Part shown: positions 1 through 10,652 of the stretch, piece by piece
How positions within the stretch are numbered: position 1 is the first letter of the stretch
How the letters are laid out: each line of letters starts with the position of its first letter
NCBI GenBank assembly: GCA_019155185.1
Contig: CM032795.1
Coordinates: 11,263,795 to 11,327,794 of the forward strand
Length of the DNA stretch: 64,000 bases
Source of the DNA: Beaufortia kweichowensis
Taxonomy: Eukaryota; Chordata; Actinopteri; Cypriniformes; Gastromyzontidae
Direction: 5' to 3'
Position numbers and translations under genes: made by a program
Notes under the pieces: generated by a model
Databases searched by the model: none
What the model was told of the DNA's origin: nothing
The model's input: the letters and a program-made list of their open reading frames with translations, nothing else

Positions 1-169
1 TTAAGCATTTGTTTCTTCATCTGCATTTCTCTGCATATAACCTCTGTTCTAATGAACATGGTAAAGAGAATGAAAATGTAATGCCGTTATGGTTTGTTTT
101 TCATTTAATTTAATTTAATGTTTACTGCTGTCTGGGATTAGATTATGTTTAGATTATACTGTATATTTG

Positions 170-3100
170 TTTATGGTTAAAGAACTGTAATGAAGACCCA
201 AGGATTAATAAATTGCAAACTGGTTGATCCTTTAACCAGGGTCTTAAACCAATCTCACTAAATGGAAAAAATACTCAACGTATATTTTTGTAAAACCTGA
301 AAATGTGTCAGAGAAAATATGTGTCATTAGTAATAAATAATTATTAATCAACAAAATTAATGGTAATGTAACTGTCAGCCTTCATGTCAGAATAATGGCT
401 TCATTGCAAAACAGTTCATTTCAAAACCATTTTCATATTTTATAAAGTCAGAGTTTCTATTATTTGAAATAGCCAAAACATTATGTTGGCTGCAATTCTG
501 ATGATAAACCATAAACAATTTTTCACCTGATGCCACAGAATCTAAGGGTGAACAGAACACATTTTAACATCTAAACTTAAAATAATAATAAATAGTATAG
601 TCATTGAGCCACATAACCTTTTCAATTTAGCAAGTGAGGAAATTAATTAGAAAAAAAAGTTACTGACAGACAGCTTTGTTAAATATAGGAGCATGCATCA
701 AGTTTTCCACTACATAGTCATAGTCTCATAGTCAGAGTTTTTCACCTTTATTTTTGTAACTCCTGCTTGAATCCAAAACTGCATGTTTGTTACACAACTG
801 AAAATAAACCTTAAACAAATCTGAGGGGAGAAAAAACATATATTAATACCCAAAATAATGACTTTTTGGACATAAAATTATAATTCTTACCAGTTTACAT
901 CTTGTCTATTACTGTTCCCTACAATGTACTCACAAACAAAAATGGTTGATTTTTATACATCTTTGTGGCCATTTTCTTACCTGAACTTTTCCAGTTGCAA
1001 CTTGTAGCCAAAACTTTAAGCCAGAATCGGTAAACCCATGTTTTAAGACTTTCTGCCGCTGAATGAACACAGCACAATTTAAGTCATTAGCACAAAGATA
1101 CAACTGATCTGAGGCTTAATATGCATTAGGGGAAAACAACAAAATGACAGTCCTGACACTAAACATGTACTGGTAAAGGTGTAAAGTTCTTTAATGTTCA
1201 CACACATTTCAGTGAAGTTGAAATATACTTAAGACAATTAAAGTCATTACCTGAGGTTTGAAATGCTCAGTAATTTTGGTCAGTGCCTCATGATTCATTT
1301 CACATTTCAGTAACCCGTCATCTTCATTGAACAGAAAGTTCACTGTGAGTGTGTTTCTCCTCTTTATACATCTGCTGCTGTCTGGAACATGTTTCTCCTT
1401 GTCAAATGTATGATGAAGCACCATGAAAACAGCTGGTTTGGATTCTGTTTAACCACACAAAGAGGTGATCAAAATGCATTCATTTCTAGTTTTAATTAAA
1501 TGACTTGTCATTCTGAAGTTACCTGAACAGGTATTAAGTTGATCCAGTGCAGCATCCATATCAGTTCCTGCCCGTGACACAATGGGACAGAAAACAAAGA
1601 TCACATCGCACTCCTCCACAGTATCAACCTTCTGCAATCCAGGTGTATATTTATGGAGATGTCTTTCAATCTCCCTAATTGTATCACACAAGTATACTTC
1701 AGTCTGGAGGATAAAGTAGGTGTGTCCTTCAAAAGGTGAAGACAAAGTGCATTAGTTAGTTTCTAATAATAGTTTCTAATAATTCACATCCAAATGCACT
1801 GCTTGGTTAATGCAAACAATGCAGTCTGCACACCAAAACTGGTGTTGTTGCCATTGTAGATACTCTGCATGACACATTCTCTTGCAGTATAGACAGCTTT
1901 ATCGCTATGACAAGATCATTCTCTAATTCTCAATCACCAAGACAATTTGAGCTTTGATTTAATTCCAATTTAACAATAACAAAACAATGTTAGAAACATA
2001 TAACATACGTGCACAAACATACACGAAAACACATTTGTTTGTAGGTTGTAGATTGTAGGTTGTACAGTGATTCTACTTACTTTCTGCTTTATTGGTCTGG
2101 AAAGTTATAAAAGAGCCAATAACTTTCTGCAAAAAAAGAATCAAATACAACGGTTTTACCTCTTTCACAGTGCAACAATTCCACATGCAACATTGCAGAC
2201 CAAAGATGTCTAAAAGCTTTTGTAAACATGAATTTAACATATTAATGGTGATCAAATAATAATCTAATAAAGTATGATTGTTTGGTACAACAACAAAATC
2301 TTTTTTCAGATCCTGCCAGAATACGCATTTGTGTTCTGATGAAAAGAGTAAAGAGATCATTTATGGCTGCAATGGTTTGTTTTTATTAACACATTCAGAA
2401 GACTGTGTTAAAGGTGACTTTTTATCGTTGTAAATTGTATACATAGAATATATAACGCCTTGTTAGATGTTTATTGGTGTCTAAGAGCAATCTGGGATTA
2501 GGTAGTTTATGGTTAAAGATCTGTAGTTGAGACCCAAAGTTTCATAAATTGGAAACTGGTTAATCTATTAACCTTTACAACTGTTTTTTAAACAAGGTAC
2601 TTAACAAGCCTCACTTCATGAAAGACGTATACATTTATGCAAAACCTGAAATATGTTAGTATAGAACCAATTAACTGGAGTTACAGTATCAGCAGCTTTT
2701 CTGTCAGAACAGAACTGCTTACACTTTTTAAGTTCATTTTGTAGACAAAGTTTCTCACCTGCATCATTTTAATTCCACAAAATATTACTTGAAATAGTAT
2801 GTTGATTGTAATTCTGATAATGAACCATATACAATTTGTCTCTTGCTGCCACAGAACCTAAGGGAGAACAGAACACATTTCAATATCTAAACTTATCAAA
2901 TATACAATACAAGCCACACAATCTTCTTAAGGAAACAGAAAAAATGTTATTGACACTAATTGCTGTTGAAAACTTTAGGTAGACTGACATCCTAAATACT
3001 GGTAATGAATAATGGTTTTATTTATCCATTTTTTTTGCTCAAGCTAGGTGAAATATATGGATTACAGTTTTGTAATCATTTTCTTACCTTAACTTTTCCA

Positions 3101-3180
3101 ATTGCAACCTGAAGCCAAAACAGCATGTTTGCTGCACAATTGGTCTGGACTTTCTGCCACTAAATGAACACAGCACAATT
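170..3180. repeat. Tandem duplication covering the 3' halves of copies A and B
   Basis: The stretch about 170-1060 aligns with about 2505-3160. The 3' flanks share the run around TTATGGTTAAAGA(A/T)CTGTA, followed by GACCCAA and ACTGGTT. The terminal exons and their introns are also alike. Copy A has one extra repeated exon (746-820) that copy B lacks. Confidence 0.65.
440..1726 (-). CDS. Copy A of the SRAGTD/VLHHTFD family (subfamily I), start not found
   Basis: Unnamed fish gene family, function unknown. Five minus-strand exons join in phase: 1523-1726 (domain exon a, with CPIVSRAGTDMDAAL), 1251-1444 (domain exon b, 194 nt, VLHHTFD then PDSSR and FNEDDGLLKC), 981-1058, 746-820 and 440-541, which ends in TAA. 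The last three exons are phase 0 and encode related hydrophobic/amphipathic units sharing an FW(L/I)Q-like core. A probable non-coding first exon ends at 2081 (donor GTAAGTAG) and resembles exon 1 of copies B and E. Unlike copy B, I find no ATG-bearing start exon between 1730 and 2080. Exon a begins in phase 1, so an upstream coding exon is required; the copy may be 5'-broken or use another start. No clear ISRE lies upstream. Confidence 0.72.
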
Positions 3181-4362
3181 CAAGTCATTAGCACAGAGAC
3201 AGAAAATGTAAACTGATCCAAGGTATTGGATATATAGGTATATATTTGGAGGCAAAAAAACTAAATATCAGGCCTGAAATAACAGGGTTAACATGTATTG
3301 GATTTTATTATTTATTGCTATTGGAAAAGGTGTTTCGAAGCAGAGGAAAAATAAATAGGTAAGAGGAACTTTCTGCTTATTTAAGGATTTTGAATATATA
3401 CCATTTCATACTGTAAGGAAATCACCCCCCTGTTTGCTAAGATACTTAAGATATTTTATTTATTAATTAAAATTAAAAGTTGAAACAGTTATATTAGAAC
3501 TGTTGCACCCACATTTCTTTCACATCATCAGTTAAATAAGTCATGTTCACACAACTAATATATAAAACAAATAAGGTAAGTCAATACCTGAGGTTTGAAA
3601 TGCTCAGTAATTTTAGTCAGTGCCTCATGATTCATTTCACATTTCAGTAACCCGTCATCTTCATTAAACAGAAAGTTCACTGTGAGTGTGTTTCTCCTGT
3701 TTATATATCTGCTGCTGTCTGGAACAGTTTTCTCTTGATCATATGTATGATGAAGCACCATGAAAACAGCTGGTTTGGATTCTGTTTAACCACACAAAGA
3801 GGTGATCAAAATGTGTTCATTTTATTTCTACTTTTATATGCAACACCTTGTGTTTTTTAATCTTGAAGTTACCTGAATAGGTATTAAGTTGATCCAGTGC
3901 AGCATCCATATCAGTTCCTGCCCGTGACACAATGGGACAGAAAACAAAGATCACATCGCACTCCTCCACAGTATCAACCTTCTGCAATCCAGGTGTATGT
4001 TTATTGAGATGTCTTTCAATCTCCCTAATTGTATCACATGAGTTCTCATGTGAAATTACAAAGTAGTTGTGTCCTTCAAATATAAAAACATAAAAAGTGC
4101 ATTAGTTTTTAATATTACTGTGGCATACTGTAGCAACCACAGCAAAAGTCTTTGGTCGGCTTTTGGTACAGATTTTGTTCATACTAAGAAGATTGTTAAA
4201 GTGTCTGAATAAATGTAAATGCATTGTAAAGGATAAGTGTTTCTCTATTAAATAAAGCTTACATTATTTATTTTAATGATCCAAAATCTTACCAAATCTT
4301 TGTGAATCTTGTAATGGCTTGTTAATAGTTAATTGATGTTGGTTCTTTGTTCTCTCTTCCAT
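2681..4362 (-). CDS. Copy B of the SRAGTD/VLHHTFD family (subfamily I), complete, 237 aa
   Basis: The most complete subfamily I copy. Coding exons are 4293-4362 (ATG at 4362, MEERTKNQHQ...), 3873-4073 (exon a, FCPIVSRAGTD), 3588-3781 (exon b, VLHHTYD...VPDSSR), 3088-3159 (WQKV...FWLQVAIGKVK) and 2681-2857 (stop TAA). The lengths sum to 714 nt with every junction in phase, giving 237 residues. The last exon carries a hydrophobic stretch (CIWFIIRITINILFQVIF) that may insert in a membrane, followed by a polar tail. The first, non-coding exon ends at 5007. An ISRE lies just upstream of it, so interferon inducibility is inferred. Exons a and b are nearly identical to copy A, showing recent tandem duplication. 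No named family is recognised. Confidence 0.82.
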
Positions 4363-5006
4363 CTTTTCGGTCGTTTGTTCTGAAAAACATTCACTCTTGA
4401 CTGATTGTTTTTTTCCTTATTATAAGGGAATTTAGGCATTTACAACCAATATTCATAAACTTATTATGTCCAAAACAAAAACAACAACAAAAATAAAGTA
4501 CATACGTTCATTGACAAAATATAATATACAGATTGTTTATTATTGTCAGCTGATTCAGTTGTCAGTCCACAGTTAACGAAGAACTACTCTGCCAGAAGTA
4601 ATACAATACGCATTTTTAAGAACAATTAATAATTCATCATGTATTAGCCTAGCCACTGAAAGAGACTGCTGTTCACTTTACCTGCTCTTTACTGCCTCTA
4701 AATGTAAGACTAAGTAAAAACCATGCGTTTTTAACACTTAAAGAGTTTTATTCGCTAAGTGTAAAAAACACACTTTGTACCATACCTATGTTTAGGATTA
4801 AAATCATTTATATAGTTTTAGGGAAATTACCTTGTCAAATCTTGTCTTACACAGCGCTTTAGCCTACTCGTTCAGTGCTAGCTTTTTAGCTCTCATAATA
4901 AAGCTTTATTCATCAAACATTAGAAATGAACACTCACACATACGCACACAGATATAGGCGAACACACATTTGTCATTAGGTTGTTAACGATATCAATTTT
5001 ACTTAC

Positions 5007-5035
5007 CGTTCCTGCGCTTTATTCTCTCGGTAGGA
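5007..5035 (-). other. Non-coding first exon of copy B (5' end approximate)
   Basis: A strong minus-strand donor (AACG|GTAAGT) closes this exon at 5007. Similar sequence around TTCCTGC(G/T)CTT sits at the same place in copy E (from 26700), and a shorter version in copy A (from 2081). The transcription start cannot be fixed from sequence. Confidence 0.5.
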
Positions 5036-5042
5036 GTAAAAT

Positions 5043-5058
5043 CTTTCACTTTCGTTTT
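5043..5058 (-). promoter_or_regulatory. ISRE upstream of copy B
   Basis: The plus strand reads CTTTCACTTTCGTTTT, so the coding strand contains GAAAGTGAAA, a perfect GAAAnnGAAA interferon-stimulated response element bound by IRF/ISGF3 factors. It lies within about 40 bp of the putative first exon. Confidence 0.7.
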
Positions 5059-5209
5059 GTTTGGCTGTGTTGCTCAACTGCTAGCACACTATCACCTTCG
5101 GACAAGCAAGCAGTTCAGAATGAAATGTTGTGCAAAAATCAGACAGAATATCTTCATTTCATATTTTTTTTATTGATAAAATAAATAATATAACACAATA
5201 TAAACGAGA

Positions 5210-7000
5210 AAAACTGCTTTTGATAAGTGCATAATATAGTGCAAATTTGCATAATATTACAATTTTACAGCATTATTATGATTACATTTTCAATCTTACA
5301 CATTTAATGATTTGAACCTTCTTAAAATTAAACTATTAAGTAGTTTAAGGCTTTACGTTTAATGCAAAAACTAAAATGCATGTTTAAGATGTTTTAACTG
5401 TAAAAAACTTGCACTAATACATCTTAAATATCAGTGCCAGTGTTTTGTCACAAGATGCACACTTTTATAGGTATTTTTGTAAAAACTACTTAAATGTCCT
5501 GATCCATCGGTGATCCATTGACAATGTCTTCCTGTTGTCGCCATGAGCGCGCGTTAACTCTGGGTTACTTTCAGAAGGTTCATCGAACTTACCCCTCAAA
5601 CGTGTTCTGGAACTGACTTAACCTATAAGTAAGCAAGTTTGGGGTTAATCAACCCAATTTAGGGTTTAACTGATGGTAAATTCATCGAAAGTACAAACAG
5701 TTAACGACTGTCAAGGATCAAGAAACACTAGAGCTGTGTCCCAATTCGAATTTGGACAGTCTTATAGCGGCCTTCGGTTGCGCTGCTGTGATTTTGTATT
5801 GTATATCTTTGATGTAAAGCAGAGCTAGTTGGTTAATTGGGTATAATATGAAGTTGGTCCCTGTATAATAAAAACTAACGCTATCGAACTGAAATGTGAA
5901 AATGAACGAATGTCGATTGTAGATTACAATAGGCGCGTTTCCATTACCCTTTAAAATGAGCAAATTGAAATTGCGAATTGAAAATACACCTAATGAAAAC
6001 GCGTCATTTTTCGCAAAAACGCACATATATCGCAAAAAACTTTATCCTTCCACCCCCCAAACTCGTTGAACGCCCCTAACGTTAAAACCTCACCCCGCAG
6101 CCGTGACTCACACCTCTGCCTCAATTTCATTGGTCAACTCTGTTATGTTGTCACCTGAGCGGTTCAGACATCAAGGCAAGGCTGTATATTATGGATCCGA
6201 CAAACGGTAAAATAAGCCATCTGATTTATAGCATTTTATTATTATTATAAATAACAATTAGTAGGTTTCAGTGTAAGTAATCTTTTACAATTGTTTAAAT
6301 TTTAATGTTTATCATATCGTATTTCTATCGCCTGCAGGGGAGTACGCTTGTTCTGGCTGTAATCAAGACCAAGCCTCACATCTGAAGGTTAAACAATTGA
6401 GTAAAATAAATAAATGTTATAGAAATAACAGTCAAATGCCAACCTTATCATGATAAGTAAATTTGTAAATAAGATTTTAACCATGTAGTGATATCTCAGA
6501 CATCAATATTTCGTGGTTTAAATACCCATGCAAATTCTCTGGTAAAGTTTGTAAAGCATTTTTAAAATTATTTTTCATAGTTAGGTAAGTGCAAATATCA
6601 GAATTGTTACGTCCACAATGTTGTTTCTTCCTCATAAATGCGCATACAAAAATTCAATTCAGTTTGAAGAACTGTTTTGTTTTTTACGCTACTAAGAGAA
6701 TCAATGTGAAGACTTGATTTACTAAAACCATAAATAGTGATAATATCATTCATTTCTCAGTTTTTTTTGTAACGTGTAAAACGTTTGAATGTATTCTGAT
6801 AATTTATTATCAGAATAATCTTATAATAATCTTGATTATAATATAAGAGCAATGATAAACAATAATGATTAGGGTTTAGGGTTTATAAAATAAGTCAGTT
6901 TAGGGTTACACTGGAATTTTTAGCAATTGTCTGTGGACCCCCTGAAGTAGCCTTGGCCACCCCCTTGCCACCCCATTTATAAAACCGCTCTGCCGCTGCT
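5210..7000. other. Intergenic, no confident gene
   Basis: AT-rich spacer. It contains pieces resembling fish DNA-transposon ends: GTGTCCCAATTCGAATT near 5733 and GGCGCGTTTCCATTACCC near 5932. Two short possible plus-strand exons are seen (ATGGATCCGACAAACG at 6191 and a Cys-rich 50-nt segment near 6340), but they join nothing convincing. Confidence 0.4.
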
Positions 7001-7002
7001 GT

Positions 7003-7862
7003 CTAGATTCCATAAAGTCTGTTTTAACATTAAGGTTTGTCAGCTGAAGAACTATGTTTGACATTATGGTTAATCTACTTTAAACATGCACTTCATTTAT
7101 TCTGAAGATGCTCCAATCTAACAAGGACAATGCAATTTCATCATCTGTCTCCATTTTCCATTCAGACTGTTCTGCTCCAAGCAACCAGTGATCGTGCAAT
7201 TCAGAAATGTCTGTCTCTGTTCCATAAAGTCTGTTTTAAAATTAAGGTAAGTCAGGTGCACAATTCTTCTTCAATTTAATCAATTTAATTTCATCATACT
7301 CTCCATCTTCTATTAAGACTGTTCTGCTCCAAGCCACCATATTTACATTTAGGCATTTAACTGACACTTTTATTCAGAGCGACTTACAAATATTAGGAGA
7401 CAATGAAGCGACACATCAAAAGAGGCAACAATAGTACTAAGAAGTGCTTTCCTAAGTTTACAATGTTTCACAGTGCTAGATAAGTACCTGTAGAGGAAAG
7501 AAAAAGTTTTTTTTAGGATGTCAGGTGTTTGTGGAAGAGGTGTGTTTTTAACTGTTTCTTAAAAGAGGAATTGTGTAATTGCCACCAGTGATCGTGCAAT
7601 TCTAAAAGGTCTGTCTAGATTCCATAAAGTCTGTTAAACATTAAAGTTAGTCAGCTGAAGAAGTATGTTTGACTTTGTGGTTGATCAGCTTTAGAAATTC
7701 ACTTCATTTATCTTGAAGATGCTCCAATCCATCAGAGACAGTGCAATTTCATCACATGTTTCCATCTTCAATTCTGACTGTTTTTCTCCAAGCCACCAGT
7801 AATTGTGCAATTCCAAAGTGTCTGTCTAGGTTCCATAAAGTCTGTTTTAACATTAAGTGTGT
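7003..7862. repeat. Tandem array of ~205-bp units, about 3.2 copies, one interrupted
   Basis: The unit starts at GTCTGTCTAGATTCCATAAAG and is seen at about 7003, 7208, 7608 and (partial) 7820. Each full unit ends with TGCTCCAAGC(C/A)ACCAGT and (T)GTGCAATTC. Unit 2 is diverged and split by an insertion at 7340-7580. Units 1 and 3 show the uninterrupted arrangement. Confidence 0.75.
7340..7580 (+). mobile_element. 241-bp SINE-like insertion with 7-bp target duplication
   Basis: GCCACCA occurs on both sides (7333-7339 and 7581-7587), while the sister repeat units have it once. The insert starts with the common fish element motif TTTACATTTAGGCATTTA and continues with a decayed version of the 'cttttatccaaagcgacttaca' block found in V-SINE-like elements. 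The family assignment is from memory; the insertion itself is directly visible. Confidence 0.65.
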
Positions 7863-8163
7863 TTTTTGTGCTCTAAAAATAAGTATAATAGCGTATAATA
7901 TAATAGTTGTATAATGTGTATCCCGTCAATATTAAAGGGAAATTGTATTCATAATGTTTTAACTTTCCTTTACAGGGTTTGACATTAATCATTATCTTTA
8001 CAGAGTTCGACATTAATCATTATCTACTCTGATATATTCTTATGTCTTTAATAACCATTATTTACTCTCATATATTCTGGTGTTGATATTAATCATTATA
8101 ATAACATTAATCAGTAAAACAATATTAATCACTATTTGCTCGTATATATATATATATTCATAG

Positions 8164-8456
8164 ACTTGTGTGCTTGTATGAAATGCTTGCCAGTGGAAAT
8201 TTACCAAGGAGAGAGAAGGACCGGTATAACCATATATGAAATGAGCTATCTTAGGTCAAAGTGCCCTAAGCACTCCAAATATGTCTTTTACCCTCCAGAA
8301 AATGTTGTTTGTGCAGACTAAGCGTTTATCTTTGCAGACCTAGCAGGAAAGCCGGAGATAACCATGACCAAATTCGGGAAAAAGGTGCCAACAGGTCTGG
8401 GTTGCTGGCCTTGGCAGCTGTCCACGACCATCAAAGAAGAAGACTTTAAATACTGA
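8164..8456 (+). pseudogene. Possible chemokine-like exon with an in-frame stop
   Basis: After a good acceptor (TTCATAG at 8163) one frame runs CACMKCLPVEIYQGE..., then Cys, 15 residues, Cys in VVCAD. The third-to-fourth Cys spacing (15) and the VCAD ending match CC/CXC chemokines as I know them. A TAA at 8319 interrupts. The same frame resumes after 21 nt with LAGKPEITMTKFGKK and ends at TGA 8454-8456. The interruption is a 21-nt segment flanked by GCAGAC repeats (8313 and 8334). No signal-peptide exon was found, and the usual second chemokine intron is absent. It could be a pseudogene, a polymorphic insertion, or an unrelated secreted Cys protein. Confidence 0.33.
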
Positions 8457-8459
8457 AAG

Positions 8460-10620
8460 TTTTAGGGAAAGAGAGGTCTCTTGGTCGTATTGCTCGATTG
8501 GTGAACTCTTAGGATTATATAACTAGTGACAAAATTCAAAATATTTCAGTAGCTTAGTCAATAAATATTCATTTGTATTCACTCATGATTGTCTCTGCTT
8601 AATGCTCATAACGCATCCCTTAAACTGTGCGATACTGTTACCGGCTCTGTGTGTATTACTGTATTGGGCATGGACCGTTGTTAATCAAGGCCAGAAGAAT
8701 AACGCGTTTATTGTACCAGGTAATGCTACAAAATACATATAGTTAATAATCTTTATCTGTAAGTATTTCCATTTGAGCCACAAATAATTATAACCTGAAA
8801 CTGAACCGTGTTTTAAATAACACCGTCCTAGTTTCACTACACATGTTTTGATTGTGCACTCAGTCTTGGGAATAATCTGCAGTTTGGGACTCTGGGAGTT
8901 TATCTGCAGGGGAGAATGTGTGACAAGCAGATAGAACAGCTGCAATGATAGAAACCTGAGAAGGGGAAACTGAAGCACCTGCAAGTTATTGCTATAAAAG
9001 TTATTCAGAATTGTAAACAGGTTAGAAGACCTGAAGCCTTTCTTATTCAAAAAATATAAATAATTTAACGGTGAAATTATGTGTAAAGGATTACTACAGT
9101 ATGCTGCTTTAAAAATGTGCAGAATGTTTTTTTTTTAATTATTACTTTTAGGGATTTCCTTGTCTACCCTAAACCAATCTAAAACAAACCTATTCAGTAT
9201 TAGGTTCTACTTGAATCAAAAGATCATTATGATATAATTCACAGTTAATGTCTTCATTTATTTGAGTTGACTGTTTAACTGGGAACACATTGAACATTTT
9301 TTGTAGCTTGGCAAGTAAATGGAATTGCAAAAGGAAGTGACTCTTTGTTTTCACACTAAATTTACTGGCAACTTTTTGGTTAAAGAACACATTTGGTATC
9401 TGAAGGCATCTGAAAAGAAGGATCTGAAACTCTTGTCGTCCACATGTGATCACATGTGAAAACTGTGTAATCCGTGTTGTTTTTCTGTAAGGGTGTATCT
9501 GTTACTCCAACAGGGGAACATCTTAACATTTTAAACTTGTCACATTTGTGTAATAAAAAGTAAGTATCACTAGGCTGGTGCTTTTTAATATGCTGTATAC
9601 ACGCTTAGAATTCTGGAGAAGAATTCAGGTCCTTTCGGAACAATCTTGGTCTATGTGCTGTGTTTGGGGGACAACAGTAATAGCTCCTGGATCATTGCTA
9701 TTCTGAAGTGAAAAAAAAATGTAAAAAAAAACAGAAATTGCATTGTGCTGAATTGATAATTTCATGATAAATTGTTTGAGTTCATTCTTGTTTTCAAGAA
9801 ACGCTGAATGAACAGATATGCTTCCTCTTTGAGGGCCATTTTTCTGTACGTAAGTACTTTAGTAAGGTACAAGTCTACTGTTTTCTACTTTATAGTTATC
9901 CTTAAAAAAATGTCATCACATGACAACTGTTATTAGTTATAATTAGCATTTTGGAATGATGTCCATATTTCTTATGTATGAGATTTTTTTAAGGATTTTA
10001 AGTGTGTGACATTTTATATTAACTTGTATTGTTTTATGTTGAAGTTATATATTTTATATAGGACCAGTTCACAGGAGTTTAGCAATGAAGATCAACAGAG
10101 AAACAAATTAATTTGATCCACCAGATCTCAACAGCCTAAATGAATGGCAATCCTCATAAGTTTCATATACAAAAATATCATAATCTTTCATAACCTTCAG
10201 TTGAATAAAGTGTTATTTGTCTGTTTATAAGTGAATGTGTTAATCCCACTGTTTTAGAATGACATTTACAGAGGAATTAAATTATTAGTTATTTAAAAAA
10301 CAACAGAATATAATAAATAAATAGAGATGACCACTTTTGTGTGATCTTTTACTATTCTGAAAAATGAAAGTCAGGTCTACTACAGGACTTACATTTGAGT
10401 TAATGTACACTTACAAGTATAAAGGTGAAATATATGTTTATGGTCGTCTATGAAGTTCAGTTAAACAATAAGAATGATTGCACAGAAAAATCACAGTTAT
10501 CTCTTTATCTTCTCTTCTATATTTATTTGGCTGTAGTCATGCTTCCTTAATGACTTCCTGTGTAGGTGTTGAGCAATATATATATGTATAGCATTTTTAC
10601 GTCTATTAGGTCACTATATA
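8460..10620. other. Intergenic, no gene recognised
   Basis: AT-rich spacer between the chemokine-like remnant and the lectin gene. Reading frames of 87-121 codons exist on the minus strand, but they have no domain, no paralogue in the window and a low-complexity hydrophobic make-up. Confidence 0.45.
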
Positions 10621-10631
10621 AAAGCTTCTCC

Positions 10632-10645
10632 TCAGTTTCACTTGC
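10632..10645 (+). promoter_or_regulatory. Near-ISRE just upstream of the lectin start codon
   Basis: CTCAGTTTCACTTGC differs by one base from the AGTTTCnnTTTC ISRE core and lies about 10-20 bp before the ATG at 10653. It may be chance, but a lectin gene embedded in an ISRE-bearing array makes it worth noting. Confidence 0.25.
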
Positions 10646-10652
10646 TTCACAG

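Noticed and set aside
6191..6390. Possible plus-strand exon pair MDPTN-G and EYACSGCNQDQASHLK
   Set aside because: Splice sites are acceptable, but the phase does not lead into the next candidate exon at 8164 and no homology is recognised.
8304..8337. GT...AG 34-nt segment that would remove the stop in the chemokine-like frame
   Set aside because: Far shorter than vertebrate introns; better explained as a 21-nt repeat-flanked insertion.
8685..9050. 121-codon minus-strand frame
   Set aside because: Low-complexity composition, no paralogue or domain, and no phase-consistent neighbours.
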